Assembly (NCBI RefSeq): GCF_029269835.1
Contig: NZ_JARJBB010000002.1
Location: 248,001 to 312,000 of the forward strand
From: Streptomyces tropicalis
Lineage (GTDB): Bacteria > Actinomycetota > Actinomycetes > Streptomycetales > Streptomycetaceae
Direction of reading: 5' to 3'
Length of the DNA stretch: 64,000 nt
Positions 42,740-50,508 of this stretch are shown here, piece by piece (position 1 is the stretch's first letter; each line of letters opens with the position of its first letter). The notes beneath the pieces were generated by a model that was not told the DNA's origin, did not search any database, and was given only the letters and a program-made list of their open reading frames with translations. A program made the translations under genes and the position numbers.

Positions 42740-45172
42740 TCAGGTGCCGTGGGCGGAGCCGAGGACGAGGGTGACCGCGCGCCTGCGCCCGTCCCGGACG
42801 ACGGTCAGCCGGAGGTGGTCGCCGGGGCGGTGGGCGCGGATCCTGACGATCAGCTCGTCGCCGGAGTGCACCCGCGCCCCTTCGACCTCGCTGATCACGT
42901 CCCCGGCCTTCAGGCCGGCCCGGGCGCCCGGGCCCCCGGCGGTGATGGCCGGCCCGCCGTCGCGGCCCTTGGCGCCGACCCGGGCGCCGTCGCCCGTGTA
43001 GTTCATGTCCAGGGTCACGCCGATCACCGGGTGGGTGGCGTGACCGGTGTTGATGAGCTCCTCGGCGACCCGCCTGGCCTGGTTGACCGGGATGGCGAAG
43101 CCGAGGCCGATGGAGCCGGACTGGCCGGTCCGGAGGTCGGACCCGCTGTCGGCGGAGCGGATCGCGGAGTTGATGCCGACGACCCGGGCCCGGGAGTCCA
43201 GGAGCGGTCCGCCGGAGTTGCCGGGGTTGATCGGCGCGTCCGTCTGGAGGGCGTCCACGTAGGACAGGTCACTGCCGTCGCCCTTCTCCCCGCCGGCCGT
43301 GATGGGCCGCTCCTTGGCGCTGATGATGCCGGAGGTGACGGTGTTGGCGAGGTCGAAGGGGGCGCCGATGGCGACGACCGGATCGCCCACCTGCACGTTG
43401 TCCGAGTTGCCCAGCGGGATCGGGGTCAGGCCGCGCACCCCGTGGACCTGCACGACGGCGAGGTCGTAGCCGGAGTCGCGGCCGACGATCTCGGCCTTCG
43501 CGGTCTGGCCGCCGCTGAACGTCACCGATATGGCGCCGCCGGAGGCCGCGGACTCCACGACGTGGTTGTTGGTGAGGATGTGGCCGAGCGAGTCGAGGAC
43601 GAAGCCGGTGCCGGTGCCCTGCTCGTCGGAGCCGGTGACGTGGAGCGTGACCACGCTGGGCAGCGCGCGGGCGGCGATCCCCGCGACGCTGTCGGGGGCG
43701 CGCCCGGCGGGCTCCCTGCCCGCCTGCGGCAGCTGTACGGCCCCCACGCCGCCGTTGCGTTCGATGTAGGCCCCGGCGAGCCCGCCGAGCGCCCCGGACG
43801 CCAGGGCCAGCGCCACGGCCCCGCCGACCAGCGCGCGCCGCACCCGCCTGCGCCGCAGCGCGGGGCCGTCCAGCCCGGCACCGTCGGCCTGCAGCGGCCC
43901 TGCCGCCGGGGCGGCCCAGGGGTCGTAGCGGCGCCAGGCGTCGGCCGGCGGCGGTACCGAGGCGGCATCGGCGGCCGGGCCCGGCGGTGCGGCGGGCGGC
44001 GGCCCTTCGGGCGCGTCCTGCGGGCCCGCGTCCGCCGGGGCGGCCGCACCGTGCGGGTCGGCCCCGGCACGCGACTGCGGTACGGCGTCGGGGGCGTCGG
44101 GCGGCGTGGTGTCCTGCAGCCCCGCGGAAGGGTCCTGCAGGCCCGGACCCGACCCGGCGGCCCCGCCGTGGGAGGCGGCCTCGGCACGCGGCTGCGGAGC
44201 GGCGTCAGGGGCGTCGGCCGCCGCCGGGGCGCTGTTGCGGCGCGGGTCGCCGATCGCACCCACGGCCTCATCCGGCGGGCCGGGGAGCGGCCCGGCGGGG
44301 GCCCCGGCGTCCGGGGTGGCGCGCGGCGGAGGCACGGGGCCGGAGGAGGCCGGGGGTGCCGCGGGCAGCGCGTCGTGGCCGGACGCCAGGGGCGGCCGGT
44401 CGAGGGGCGGCGCGTCCACGGGCGGCCGGTCCGGCGACGGCCGATCCGTCGGCGGCCGATCCGTCGGCGGCCGGTCCGGCGACGGCCGGTCCACCGGCGG
44501 TGGGGCGGGCGGCGCCTGACGCATCGACGGGTGCTGCACCGGCGGAGCGGGCGCCCATGGACCGGGTTCGCCGTACGGAGGCGTGGGGTAGGGGTCGGGC
44601 TCGTGCAGCGGACTGCGCTGCTCGCCGCCCAAGGGTTCCGCGGGCCTCCCGCCCGGACCCTCGGCCGGAGGCGCGCCCACCCCGGCCGAAGAGCCGCACG
44701 GGGCGGAGGGCCTGGACGGGGCGGAGGGCCCGGACGGGGCGGAGGGCCCGGACGGGGCGGAGGGGCCGGACGGGGCGGAGGGGCCGCCCGATCCCGCGGG
44801 CTCGGGCGCCGGAGCCGTGCCGGCCTGGGCCGGGGGCTCCGCGGAGGGCCGCGCCGGTGTCGTCGAGGGACGGGCCAGCTCGAAATCACCGTCGTGACCG
44901 CCGTCGGTGGGTCCGGCGTCGGGAGCCGGACCGGCGGCCGGGTCGCCCACGGGACTCACGGCACTCACCGGCCCCGTGGGCGCCGTCGGTCCGGTGGTCG
45001 CCGGGGCGTCCTCGCTCGGGTGGGCCGGGGCCGGGCGGGCCAGTTCGAAGTCGCCGTCGGGGGTCTCGCCGCCCGGCTGCGGTGCGGTCCCCCGCGCCTC
45101 CTCCGCGGCGTGGGGCCCGGGCCGCTTCCACCACTTGGCACGGGCGGACTTCGTGGGCTTCCCGTCGTTCAT
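42740..45172 (-). CDS. HtrA/DegP-type membrane serine protease with PDZ and very long proline-rich cytoplasmic region
   Basis: 810 residues. Residues 1-435 are cytoplasmic, disordered, Pro/Ala/Ser/Asp rich, with a motif DGDFELARP present twice (about 39 and 94) and tandem GPSAPS and DRPPTDRP repeats. A membrane helix follows (RRALVGGAVALALASGALGGLAGAY, about 440-465). The extracytoplasmic trypsin-like domain has His in TNNHVV (about 536), Asp in GYDLAVVQV (about 567) and Ser in PGNSGGPLL (about 651). A PDZ domain (GVTLDMNYTGDGARVG; GLKAGDVISEVEGARV) ends it. Probably degrades misfolded exported proteins under the adjacent sigma factor. The ATG at 45172 has GGGGAGAG upstream; a longer reading of this frame runs into the anti-sigma gene. 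Confidence 0.92.
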   Translation of the reverse strand: MNDGKPTKSARAKWWKRPGPHAAEEARGTAPQPGGETPDGDFELARPAPAHPSEDAPATTGPTAPTGPVSAVSPVGDPAAGPAPDAGPTDGGHDGDFELARPSTTPARPSAEPPAQAGTAPAPEPAGSGGPSAPSGPSAPSGPSAPSGPSAPSRPSAPCGSSAGVGAPPAEGPGGRPAEPLGGEQRSPLHEPDPYPTPPYGEPGPWAPAPPVQHPSMRQAPPAPPPVDRPSPDRPPTDRPPTDRPSPDRPPVDAPPLDRPPLASGHDALPAAPPASSGPVPPPRATPDAGAPAGPLPGPPDEAVGAIGDPRRNSAPAAADAPDAAPQPRAEAASHGGAAGSGPGLQDPSAGLQDTTPPDAPDAVPQSRAGADPHGAAAPADAGPQDAPEGPPPAAPPGPAADAASVPPPADAWRRYDPWAAPAAGPLQADGAGLDGPALRRRRVRRALVGGAVALALASGALGGLAGAYIERNGGVGAVQLPQAGREPAGRAPDSVAGIAARALPSVVTLHVTGSDEQGTGTGFVLDSLGHILTNNHVVESAASGGAISVTFSGGQTAKAEIVGRDSGYDLAVVQVHGVRGLTPIPLGNSDNVQVGDPVVAIGAPFDLANTVTSGIISAKERPITAGGEKGDGSDLSYVDALQTDAPINPGNSGGPLLDSRARVVGINSAIRSADSGSDLRTGQSGSIGLGFAIPVNQARRVAEELINTGHATHPVIGVTLDMNYTGDGARVGAKGRDGGPAITAGGPGARAGLKAGDVISEVEGARVHSGDELIVRIRAHRPGDHLRLTVVRDGRRRAVTLVLGSAHGT
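44696..44785 (-). repeat. 18-bp tandem repeats in the protease N-terminal region
   Basis: About five units of GGACGGGGCGGAGGGCCC, the last four at 44714-44785, coding for (GPSAPS)n on the minus strand. A second 18-bp repeat field at about 44398-44500 codes DRPPTDRP-like modules. Confidence 0.8.
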
Positions 45173-45261
45173 GCTCTCCCCGCAACTGGCCGCGGCGCGG
45201 CTCGTGGGCGGTGGCCGCGCATCGTCGACTGCGCGCCCCGACCGGGGTCGTGGGCGCGACC

Positions 45262-45279
45262 ACCTGGATTCAACCAGGT
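45262..45279. promoter_or_regulatory. Short palindrome before the protease gene
   Basis: ACCTGG ATTCAA CCAGGT: perfect 6-bp arms in the 131-bp gap between anti-sigma and protease genes, about 90 bp before the protease ATG. Possible operator; weak evidence. Confidence 0.3.
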
Positions 45280-45303
45280 TCGCGGGCCGGTGCGCAGAGC
45301 CTG

Positions 45304-46269
45304 TCAGGGGACCCGGTGGGGAGAGGCCGAGGAGGACGGCGCGGACACCTGGCCGGAGAGGGGGGCGGCCAGCAGACCCGGGGTCCGGAACTCCGGATCC
45401 CTCGTCCATCCGGTCAGGGTGATCGGCGGGTTCGCTGTGAGCGGGCGTATCAGCGGGGACATCACGGCGGCGCCGGCGACCACGGGGGCCGTCAGCGCGG
45501 GCAGCGCGTCCAGCGTGCGCCCCGTGTCCGGCGGCACCCCCGGCAGCAGCGGCGCGGACAGCGTGGTCGGCACCACCGGGGTGCCCGGGGTCCGCTGTCC
45601 CCGCGGCGCGACGGGGCTGCCCGAGGAGCGGCGGCGCTGGCTCCCGGGCGCCGAGGCGGCCGGGCCGCCCGCGGTGCGGGCCGGGGTCGCATTGCTGCCC
45701 GCTCCGGAGCCGCTGCGGGCCTCCGCGGCCACGTCGCCGGGCAGGCCGGTGGTCACACCGCCCAGGGCGACGGCCGCGAGCGAGACCGCGCCGGCGGCGG
45801 CGAACGCGAAGCGCAGCCCGCGCGAGGAGCCCCGCTCGGCGTCGGGCCGGCCGACGGGGTGGATGCGGAAGCCGCGGTCGTGGCCGGTCCGGGGGGTGTG
45901 CGGTACGGCGGGGACGTAGCGGAGGGCGAACGGCTCGTCCCGCTGCACGCCGAAGACGCCGTCCCGGCCGGACAGCGCGCCCGCGTCCAGCGGGGAGCCG
46001 CCCGGCAGCCCGTCGCCTCCCCCGGGGAGTCCCTGGAGCCGGGCCAGGAGGCTTGCGGAGGGGGGCGGCGGTGCGGCCTCGGCGAACACGTTCTTCAGGC
46101 GGCGCTGCGCGTCGACCTCGGACCTGCACTTCGCGCAGGTGGCGACATGGGCGAGGACGCGCTCACGCGTGTCGTGGCCGAGCTCCCCGTCGACCAGGGC
46201 GGAGAGCCGGTCTCCCAGATGCTGTTCCGCGAGCTGCCTCGCGGCGGCGTTCACTCGTGATCCACTCAC
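45304..46269 (-). CDS. Zinc-containing anti-sigma factor (ZAS family, RseA-like)
   Basis: 321 residues. Residues 1-60 form the ZAS sigma-binding domain ([28 protein letters not shown]) with the H-x3-C-x2-C zinc motif at about 43-50, a redox-sensitive site in relatives. A membrane helix ([19 protein letters not shown], about 152-175) is followed by an extracytoplasmic Ser/Pro/Thr-rich tail of about 145 residues, so it may sense the envelope. The GTG at 46269 overlaps the sigma factor stop as GTGA, the usual coupling of the pair. Confidence 0.92.
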   Translation of the reverse strand: MSGSRVNAAARQLAEQHLGDRLSALVDGELGHDTRERVLAHVATCAKCRSEVDAQRRLKNVFAEAAPPPPSASLLARLQGLPGGGDGLPGGSPLDAGALSGRDGVFGVQRDEPFALRYVPAVPHTPRTGHDRGFRIHPVGRPDAERGSSRGLRFAFAAAGAVSLAAVALGGVTTGLPGDVAAEARSGSGAGSNATPARTAGGPAASAPGSQRRRSSGSPVAPRGQRTPGTPVVPTTLSAPLLPGVPPDTGRTLDALPALTAPVVAGAAVMSPLIRPLTANPPITLTGWTRDPEFRTPGLLAAPLSGQVSAPSSSASPHRVP

Positions 46270-47039
46270 GCGGTCGCGCCCCCTCCTCCCAGAGCGGGCA
46301 CGCGCGGCACGAAGCTGCGGCGCGTGGCACGGGCCTCCGGAGAGCGGTGGGCGAGGGCCTTGCGCAACTGGGACCGCCCCCGGTGGATCCGGGAGCGGAC
46401 CGTGCCGAGCTTGACGCCCAGGGTGGCGGCGATCTCCTCGTACGACAGTCCCTCGATGTCGCACAGGACGACCGCGGCGCGGAACTCCGGAGCCAGGGTG
46501 TCCAGGGCCTGCTGCACGTCCGCGTCGAAGTGCGCGTCGTTGAAGAGCTGCTGCGGGGTGGGCTCCTTGCTGGCCAGCCGCTCCGCCGCGTCCTCGCCGA
46601 GCGCGTCGAACCGGATGCGCTGCTTGCGGCGGACCATGTCCAGGAAGAGGTTCGTGGTGATGCGGTGCAGCCAGCCCTCGAAGGTGCCCGGGGTGTAGGT
46701 CGACAGGGAGCGGAAGACCCGGACGAAGACCTCCTGCGTGAGGTCCTCGGCGTCGTGCTGGTTGCCCGTGAGGCGGTAGGCCAGGCGGTAGACGCGGCCA
46801 CTGTGGGTGCTGACGATCTCCTCCCAGGTGGGCGGAGTCCACGCCTGCCCGTCCGCGTCGGTGGAGAAGGTCGCGGTCCGGTCGTGGCCGGCGGCGTGGC
46901 CGGGGTCGGCAGCGGTGTCGTTCACGGATTTCGGCCTGCTCGCCGACCCGAGAAGGCGCCTCAGCGCTCCTCCCCGGTCCACGGGCGCGGCCGCACCTCC
47001 CCTGTCGGCTCTGGTGGTGTCCAGTGGAGCCCCTACCAT
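46266..47039 (-). CDS. ECF sigma factor, orthologue of mycobacterial SigE
   Basis: 257 residues. Residues 1-70 are a variable extension. Region 2: [39 protein letters not shown] and [18 protein letters not shown]. Region 4: [31 protein letters not shown] and [18 protein letters not shown]. The synteny methyltransferase/sigma/anti-sigma/HtrA/TatB is that of M. tuberculosis sigE, so surface stress is the likely trigger; it is not the sigma factor called SigE in S. coelicolor. The ATG at 47039 has GAGGTGGC upstream and gives the same length as the mycobacterial protein. Confidence 0.92.
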   Translation of the reverse strand: MVGAPLDTTRADRGGAAAPVDRGGALRRLLGSASRPKSVNDTAADPGHAAGHDRTATFSTDADGQAWTPPTWEEIVSTHSGRVYRLAYRLTGNQHDAEDLTQEVFVRVFRSLSTYTPGTFEGWLHRITTNLFLDMVRRKQRIRFDALGEDAAERLASKEPTPQQLFNDAHFDADVQQALDTLAPEFRAAVVLCDIEGLSYEEIAATLGVKLGTVRSRIHRGRSQLRKALAHRSPEARATRRSFVPRVPALGGGGATA

Positions 47040-47266
47040 AGCCACCTCGCCCGTTAGCTCCGGATAAGCGGTTTTGCGAGAATTTGATGCGCGCGGGCGC
47101 GGCACGTACGTCCGCGTCGGCGGTTTTCCGCCGCTCCGATCCATGCCCTGCCCCCCGTCGGTCGCGCACCTCTCACTCCCCCCTTCAAACGACCGGTCCC
47201 ATCTGCGGGTTCCCGACGCCAACGGATACAGTCACGCCCAGGCAACCATGGGGACAGGAGAGGGCC
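47040..47266. promoter_or_regulatory. Divergent region, sigma factor / methyltransferase, with candidate ECF promoter
   Basis: 227 bp. On the minus strand, GGAAAAC (47129-47123) followed 17 bases later by CGT resembles the GGAAC-N16/17-CGTT pattern of ECF promoters, suggesting autoregulation. The same bases form a small hairpin GGCGG-TTTT-CCGCC (47119-47132). Promoter call is tentative. Confidence 0.35.
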
Positions 47267-47899
47267 ATTACCGGCAACCGGCAGACGAGCTGGGCGTTCG
47301 CCGACGCCTATGTCGCCGAGGACGACGCGCTGCACTGGGCCCGCGAGCGGGCCCGGGAGGCAGGGCTGCGCCCGGTGTCGCCCGGCACGGGCGCCGCGCT
47401 GGGATTGCTCGCCGCCACCGTGGACGCCAAGGCGGTGGCCGAGATCGGCACCGGGACCGGTGTCTCCGGGATCCACCTGCTGCACGGCATGCGGCCGGAC
47501 GGCGTCCTCACCACGGTGGACCCGGAGCCCGAGCACCAGCAGTTCGCCCGGCAGGCGTTCCGGACGGCCGGCTTCGCCAGCAACCGCGCCCGCTTCATCC
47601 CGGGCCGCGCCCTGGACGTGCTGCCCCGCCTGGCCGACGCAGGCTACGACCTGGTCTTCTGCGACGGCGACCGGCTGGAGTTCCCCGACTATCTCGCTGA
47701 ATCGTTGCGCCTGCTGCGCCCTGGAGGGCTCGTGGTCTTCGAGGGCGTCTTCGCGCACGGGCGGACCGTGGACTCGGGGCCGCAGCCCACAGAGGTGCTC
47801 CGGCTGCGGGAGCTGCTGCGCACGGTGCGCGAGAGCCCGGACCTGGTGCCGTCGCTGCTGCCGGTGGGCGACGGGCTGCTCTGCGCGGTCAAGCACTGA
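47267..47899 (+). CDS. Class I SAM-dependent O-methyltransferase, probable ATT start
   Basis: 210 residues. SAM motif I is VAEIGTGTGVSGIHLLHGM, followed by LTTVDPEPEHQQFARQAF and DLVFCDGDRLEFPDYL, as in the catechol/caffeoyl-CoA O-methyltransferase family. Family homology starts at about ITGNRQTSWAFADAYVAEDD. No ATG, GTG or TTG lies in frame near; ATT at 47267 has a perfectly placed AGGAG (47256-47260). The ATG at 47248 is in another frame. The next in-frame canonical starts are 60 codons upstream inside the promoter region. Divergent from the ECF sigma gene as in mycobacteria. Substrate unknown. Confidence 0.87.
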   Translation: MTGNRQTSWAFADAYVAEDDALHWARERAREAGLRPVSPGTGAALGLLAATVDAKAVAEIGTGTGVSGIHLLHGMRPDGVLTTVDPEPEHQQFARQAFRTAGFASNRARFIPGRALDVLPRLADAGYDLVFCDGDRLEFPDYLAESLRLLRPGGLVVFEGVFAHGRTVDSGPQPTEVLRLRELLRTVRESPDLVPSLLPVGDGLLCAVKH

Positions 47900-48001
47900 C
47901 GCGTCCCGCGGCGCCACGAGCGGGGCCCGGGCACCGGCACGACACTGCCCCGGCACCGCGTGCGGCACCGGGGCAGACGAAGGGGTATGGTCGCGCTTGC
48001 G

Positions 48002-48169
48002 TCAGCCGACGACCTTCTTGAGGGCGTCGCCCAGCGCGTCGGCCTCGTCAGGGGTCAGCTCGACGACGAGCCGCCCGCCGCCTTCGAGCGGAACGCGCAT
48101 GACAATGCCCCGCCCCTCCTTGGTCACCTCGAGCGGGCCATCGCCCGTCCGCGGCTTCATGGCCGCCAT
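48002..48169 (-). CDS. DUF3117 small protein
   Basis: 55 residues, beginning MAAMKPRTGDGPLEVTKEG and ending ALGDALKKVVG; the whole length is the DUF3117 domain, highly conserved in Actinobacteria (mycobacterial Rv1211 type). The ATG at 48169 has GGGGAAC upstream; the longer frame is not conserved in style. Function unknown. Confidence 0.92.
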   Translation of the reverse strand: MAAMKPRTGDGPLEVTKEGRGIVMRVPLEGGGRLVVELTPDEADALGDALKKVVG

Positions 48170-48541
48170 GCTCGTTCCCCTTCCTGAAACCCGCTCACCG
48201 TCAGCCGACGGCCCATCGAGGGCAGGGCGGTCCTGAGGGACACGCGACACCGGCATCGAACACATTGCTTCCTGGCCATTATCCCGCATTGCAGGACCCG
48301 ATGACCAACATCAGTAGGCATCGCTTGGGCAACGCGCGCGAGCAAAACCACTCAATTCGGGGATGTGACTGCGATACTGCGCGCCCCCGCGGACTTCCGC
48401 CGACCGGAAACCGGCCGACATTCTTTGACGCAGGTCACACCTCCGGTGCGGTCCGGTGCGGGTGATCTCCGCCATGCTGTCCTTCAGACCCGGGACGTAC
48501 CGCGCGGTACGTCCCACCCGCGACACCGGAGGGGATGTTCC
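48170..48541. other. 372-bp divergent intergenic region
   Basis: Holds promoters for the DUF3117 gene and the enoyl-CoA hydratase gene. TTGACG at 48425 is a possible -35 without a clear -10. CCGGTGCGGT is tandemly repeated at 48443-48462. The perfect palindrome listed separately lies close to the hydratase start. No gene is supported. Confidence 0.5.
48492..48515. promoter_or_regulatory. Perfect 24-bp palindrome, likely operator of the enoyl-CoA hydratase gene
   Basis: 12-bp arms without spacer; left arm GGGACGTACCGC, right arm its exact complement. It ends 26 bp before the ATG at 48542, so a bound repressor would block transcription or initiation. The form is typical of TetR-family operators. 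A 10-bp part (CGTACCGCGC) recurs upstream of the TetR gene at 22724. Confidence 0.6.
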
Positions 48542-49345
48542 ATGGCCGACACCGTGCTCTACGAGGTGAGCGACGGGCTTGCGACGATCACGCTGAACCG
48601 GCCCGAGGCGATGAACGCGCTGAACGTCGCGACCAAGGTCGCCCTCCGGGACGCGGTGCGCTCCGCCGCCGGCGACGGGGCGGTGCGGGCGGTGCTGCTG
48701 ACCGCCGCCGGGGACCGCGCCTTCTGCGTGGGCCAGGACCTGAAGGAGCACATCGGGCTGCTGGCCGCCGACCGGGAGTCCGGGTCGGGGCAGACGATGA
48801 GCACCGTGCGCGAGCACTACAACCCGATCGTGCGGGCGCTGGCGGACGCGCCCAAGCCCGTGGTGGCCGCGGTGAACGGCGTGGCCGCGGGGGCGGGCCT
48901 CGGTTTCGCGCTGGCCGCGGACTACCGGATCGTCGCCGACACGGCGGCCTTCAACACGTCCTTCGCGGGGGTCGCGCTGACCGCGGACTCCGGCATCTCC
49001 TGGACCCTGCCCCGGGTCGTCGGTCCCGGCCGGGCCACCGACCTGCTGCTCTTCCCCCGCACCATCACCGCGCAGGACGCCCACGACCTGGGCATCGCCA
49101 ACCGGGTCGTCCCGGCCGCGGACCTGCGGGCCGAGGCGGAGAAGGTGGCGCGGGCGCTGGCGGAGGGCCCGACGGTGGCGTACGCGGCGCTCAAGGAGGC
49201 CGTCGCCTACGGCCTCACCCACTCCCTGGAGGAGACCCTGGAGAAGGAGGACGAGCTGCAGACCCGGGCGGGGTCGTCCGAGGACCACGCCATCGCGGTG
49301 CAGGCGTTCGTGAACAAGGAGCGGCCGAAGTACCTCGGCCGCTGA
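48542..49345 (+). CDS. Enoyl-CoA hydratase/isomerase
   Basis: 267 residues of the crotonase fold: TLNRPEAMNALN near 18, oxyanion-hole GDRAFCVGQDLKEH near 57-70 and AAVNGVAAGAGLGFALAADYRI near 105-126; the SGISWTLPRVVG segment carries a Ser/Gly pattern closer to PaaG-like isomerases than to the classical Glu/Glu hydratase. Likely in fatty-acid or phenylacetate-type CoA metabolism. No neighbouring CoA genes. ATG at 48542. Confidence 0.92.
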   Translation: MADTVLYEVSDGLATITLNRPEAMNALNVATKVALRDAVRSAAGDGAVRAVLLTAAGDRAFCVGQDLKEHIGLLAADRESGSGQTMSTVREHYNPIVRALADAPKPVVAAVNGVAAGAGLGFALAADYRIVADTAAFNTSFAGVALTADSGISWTLPRVVGPGRATDLLLFPRTITAQDAHDLGIANRVVPAADLRAEAEKVARALAEGPTVAYAALKEAVAYGLTHSLEETLEKEDELQTRAGSSEDHAIAVQAFVNKERPKYLGR

Positions 49346-49408
49346 GTGGACGGGGGCCGCTGCGGCGCCGGGGCGGCCCCGGTCCGGTCGCCGTCCGGCG
49401 GACCCCGG

Positions 49409-50008
49409 TCAGGCGCCGCCCGGCCCGCCGGCCCGGGCCACGCACTCCCGCAGGTGGTCGTCGACCAGCCCGCACGCCTGCATCAGGGCGTACGCCGTCG
49501 TGGGGCCGACGAAGCGCAGGCCCCGCTTCTTCAGGGCCTTCGACAGCGCGGTGGACTCCGGGGTGACCGCCGGGACGTCGGCGAGCGTGCCCGGCACGGC
49601 CCGGCCGGCCGGGTCGGGGGCATGGGACCAGATCAGGGCGTCGAGGTCGCCGGGCGCCCACGCGGCGAGCACGCGCGCGTTGGAGAGGGTCGCGTCGACC
49701 TTGGCCCGGTTGCGGATGATGCCGGTGTCGGCGAGGAGCCGCTCGCGGTCGGCGTCCGTGAAGGCCGCGACCGCGTCGATGCTGAAGCCGGCGAAGGCGG
49801 ACCGGAATCCGGGGCGGCGGCGCAGGATCGTGATCCAGGACAGGCCGGACTGGAAGGCCTCCAGGCTGAGGCGCTCGTAGAGGGCGTCGTCGCCGCGGAC
49901 CGGGCGGCCCCACTCCTCGTCGTGGTACGCCACGTACTCGGGGGCGGACAGGGCCCAGGGGCAGCGCAGGGCTCCGTCCGGGCCGGCGACGGCGGCACCG
50001 GCGGTCAC
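49409..50008 (-). CDS. tag: DNA-3-methyladenine glycosylase I (Tag)
   Basis: 199 residues. Zinc site residues RCPWAL near 15 and YHDEEWGRPVRGDDALYERL near 28-47; helical core FQSGLSWITILRRRPGFRSAF; C-terminal GPTTAYALMQACGLVDDHLREC. Removes 3-methyladenine from alkylated DNA. The GTG at 50008 overlaps the stop of the DivIVA-like gene (GTGA). Mycobacteria keep the same neighbourhood. Confidence 0.94.
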   Translation of the reverse strand: MTAGAAVAGPDGALRCPWALSAPEYVAYHDEEWGRPVRGDDALYERLSLEAFQSGLSWITILRRRPGFRSAFAGFSIDAVAAFTDADRERLLADTGIIRNRAKVDATLSNARVLAAWAPGDLDALIWSHAPDPAGRAVPGTLADVPAVTPESTALSKALKKRGLRFVGPTTAYALMQACGLVDDHLRECVARAGGPGGA

Positions 50009-50361
50009 TGCTGCTCCTCCCGCGCGGGCTTGTCGAGGTGGACGTGGGCGGCCGCGGCCTGCGCGCCGGCCAGGGCCGACTCCAGGTCGGCGATGCGCGC
50101 GTCGCGTTCGGCCAGCTCGGCGCCGAGGCGGTTGAGGGCGTCGTCCACCTCGGCCATGCGGTAGCCGCGGGCGGCGAGCGGGAAGCGGATCTCCTCCACG
50201 TCGGCCCGCCGCACCGGCCGGTCCGGGGGCAGCGGGTCCTGGAGCCGCTCGGGCGCCGCCTCCGGCAGCGGGCCGGTGCCCTCGCCGCCGCCCAGCACCG
50301 CGAGGGTCACCGCGGCGACCACGACGGCGAGGGCGACGACCAGGAAGAAGAACATAACCAT
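50005..50361 (-). CDS. DivIVA-domain membrane protein
   Basis: 118 residues. One N-terminal membrane helix (MFFFLVVALAVVVAAVTLAVL) then a Pro-rich linker and a DivIVA-type segment (VEEIRFPLAARGYRMAEVDDALNRLGAELAERDARIADLE), a short coiled coil of the kind that recognises curved membrane or oligomerises. Tightly coupled to tag by a 4-bp overlap, although no functional link is known. Divergent from the folP-like gene. Confidence 0.88.
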   Translation of the reverse strand: MVMFFFLVVALAVVVAAVTLAVLGGGEGTGPLPEAAPERLQDPLPPDRPVRRADVEEIRFPLAARGYRMAEVDDALNRLGAELAERDARIADLESALAGAQAAAAHVHLDKPAREEQQ

Positions 50362-50508
50362 CGCGGGTCCCCAGGGTCGGTGCCGGCGCGACGGGCGCCG
50401 GCGCGGATGTCGAAGCCGAATGTGTCAGGGTCCGATCGTGCCATGCGAGGCTGACGGTTAGGGTCGCGGACGGTCGGGACCAGGACGTACGGAGAGAGGT
50501 CACAGGGG

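Noticed and set aside
47248..47700. ATG-started frame at the methyltransferase locus
   Set aside because: The start looks attractive but the encoded sequence turns into Arg-rich shadow and conflicts with the clear methyltransferase frame.
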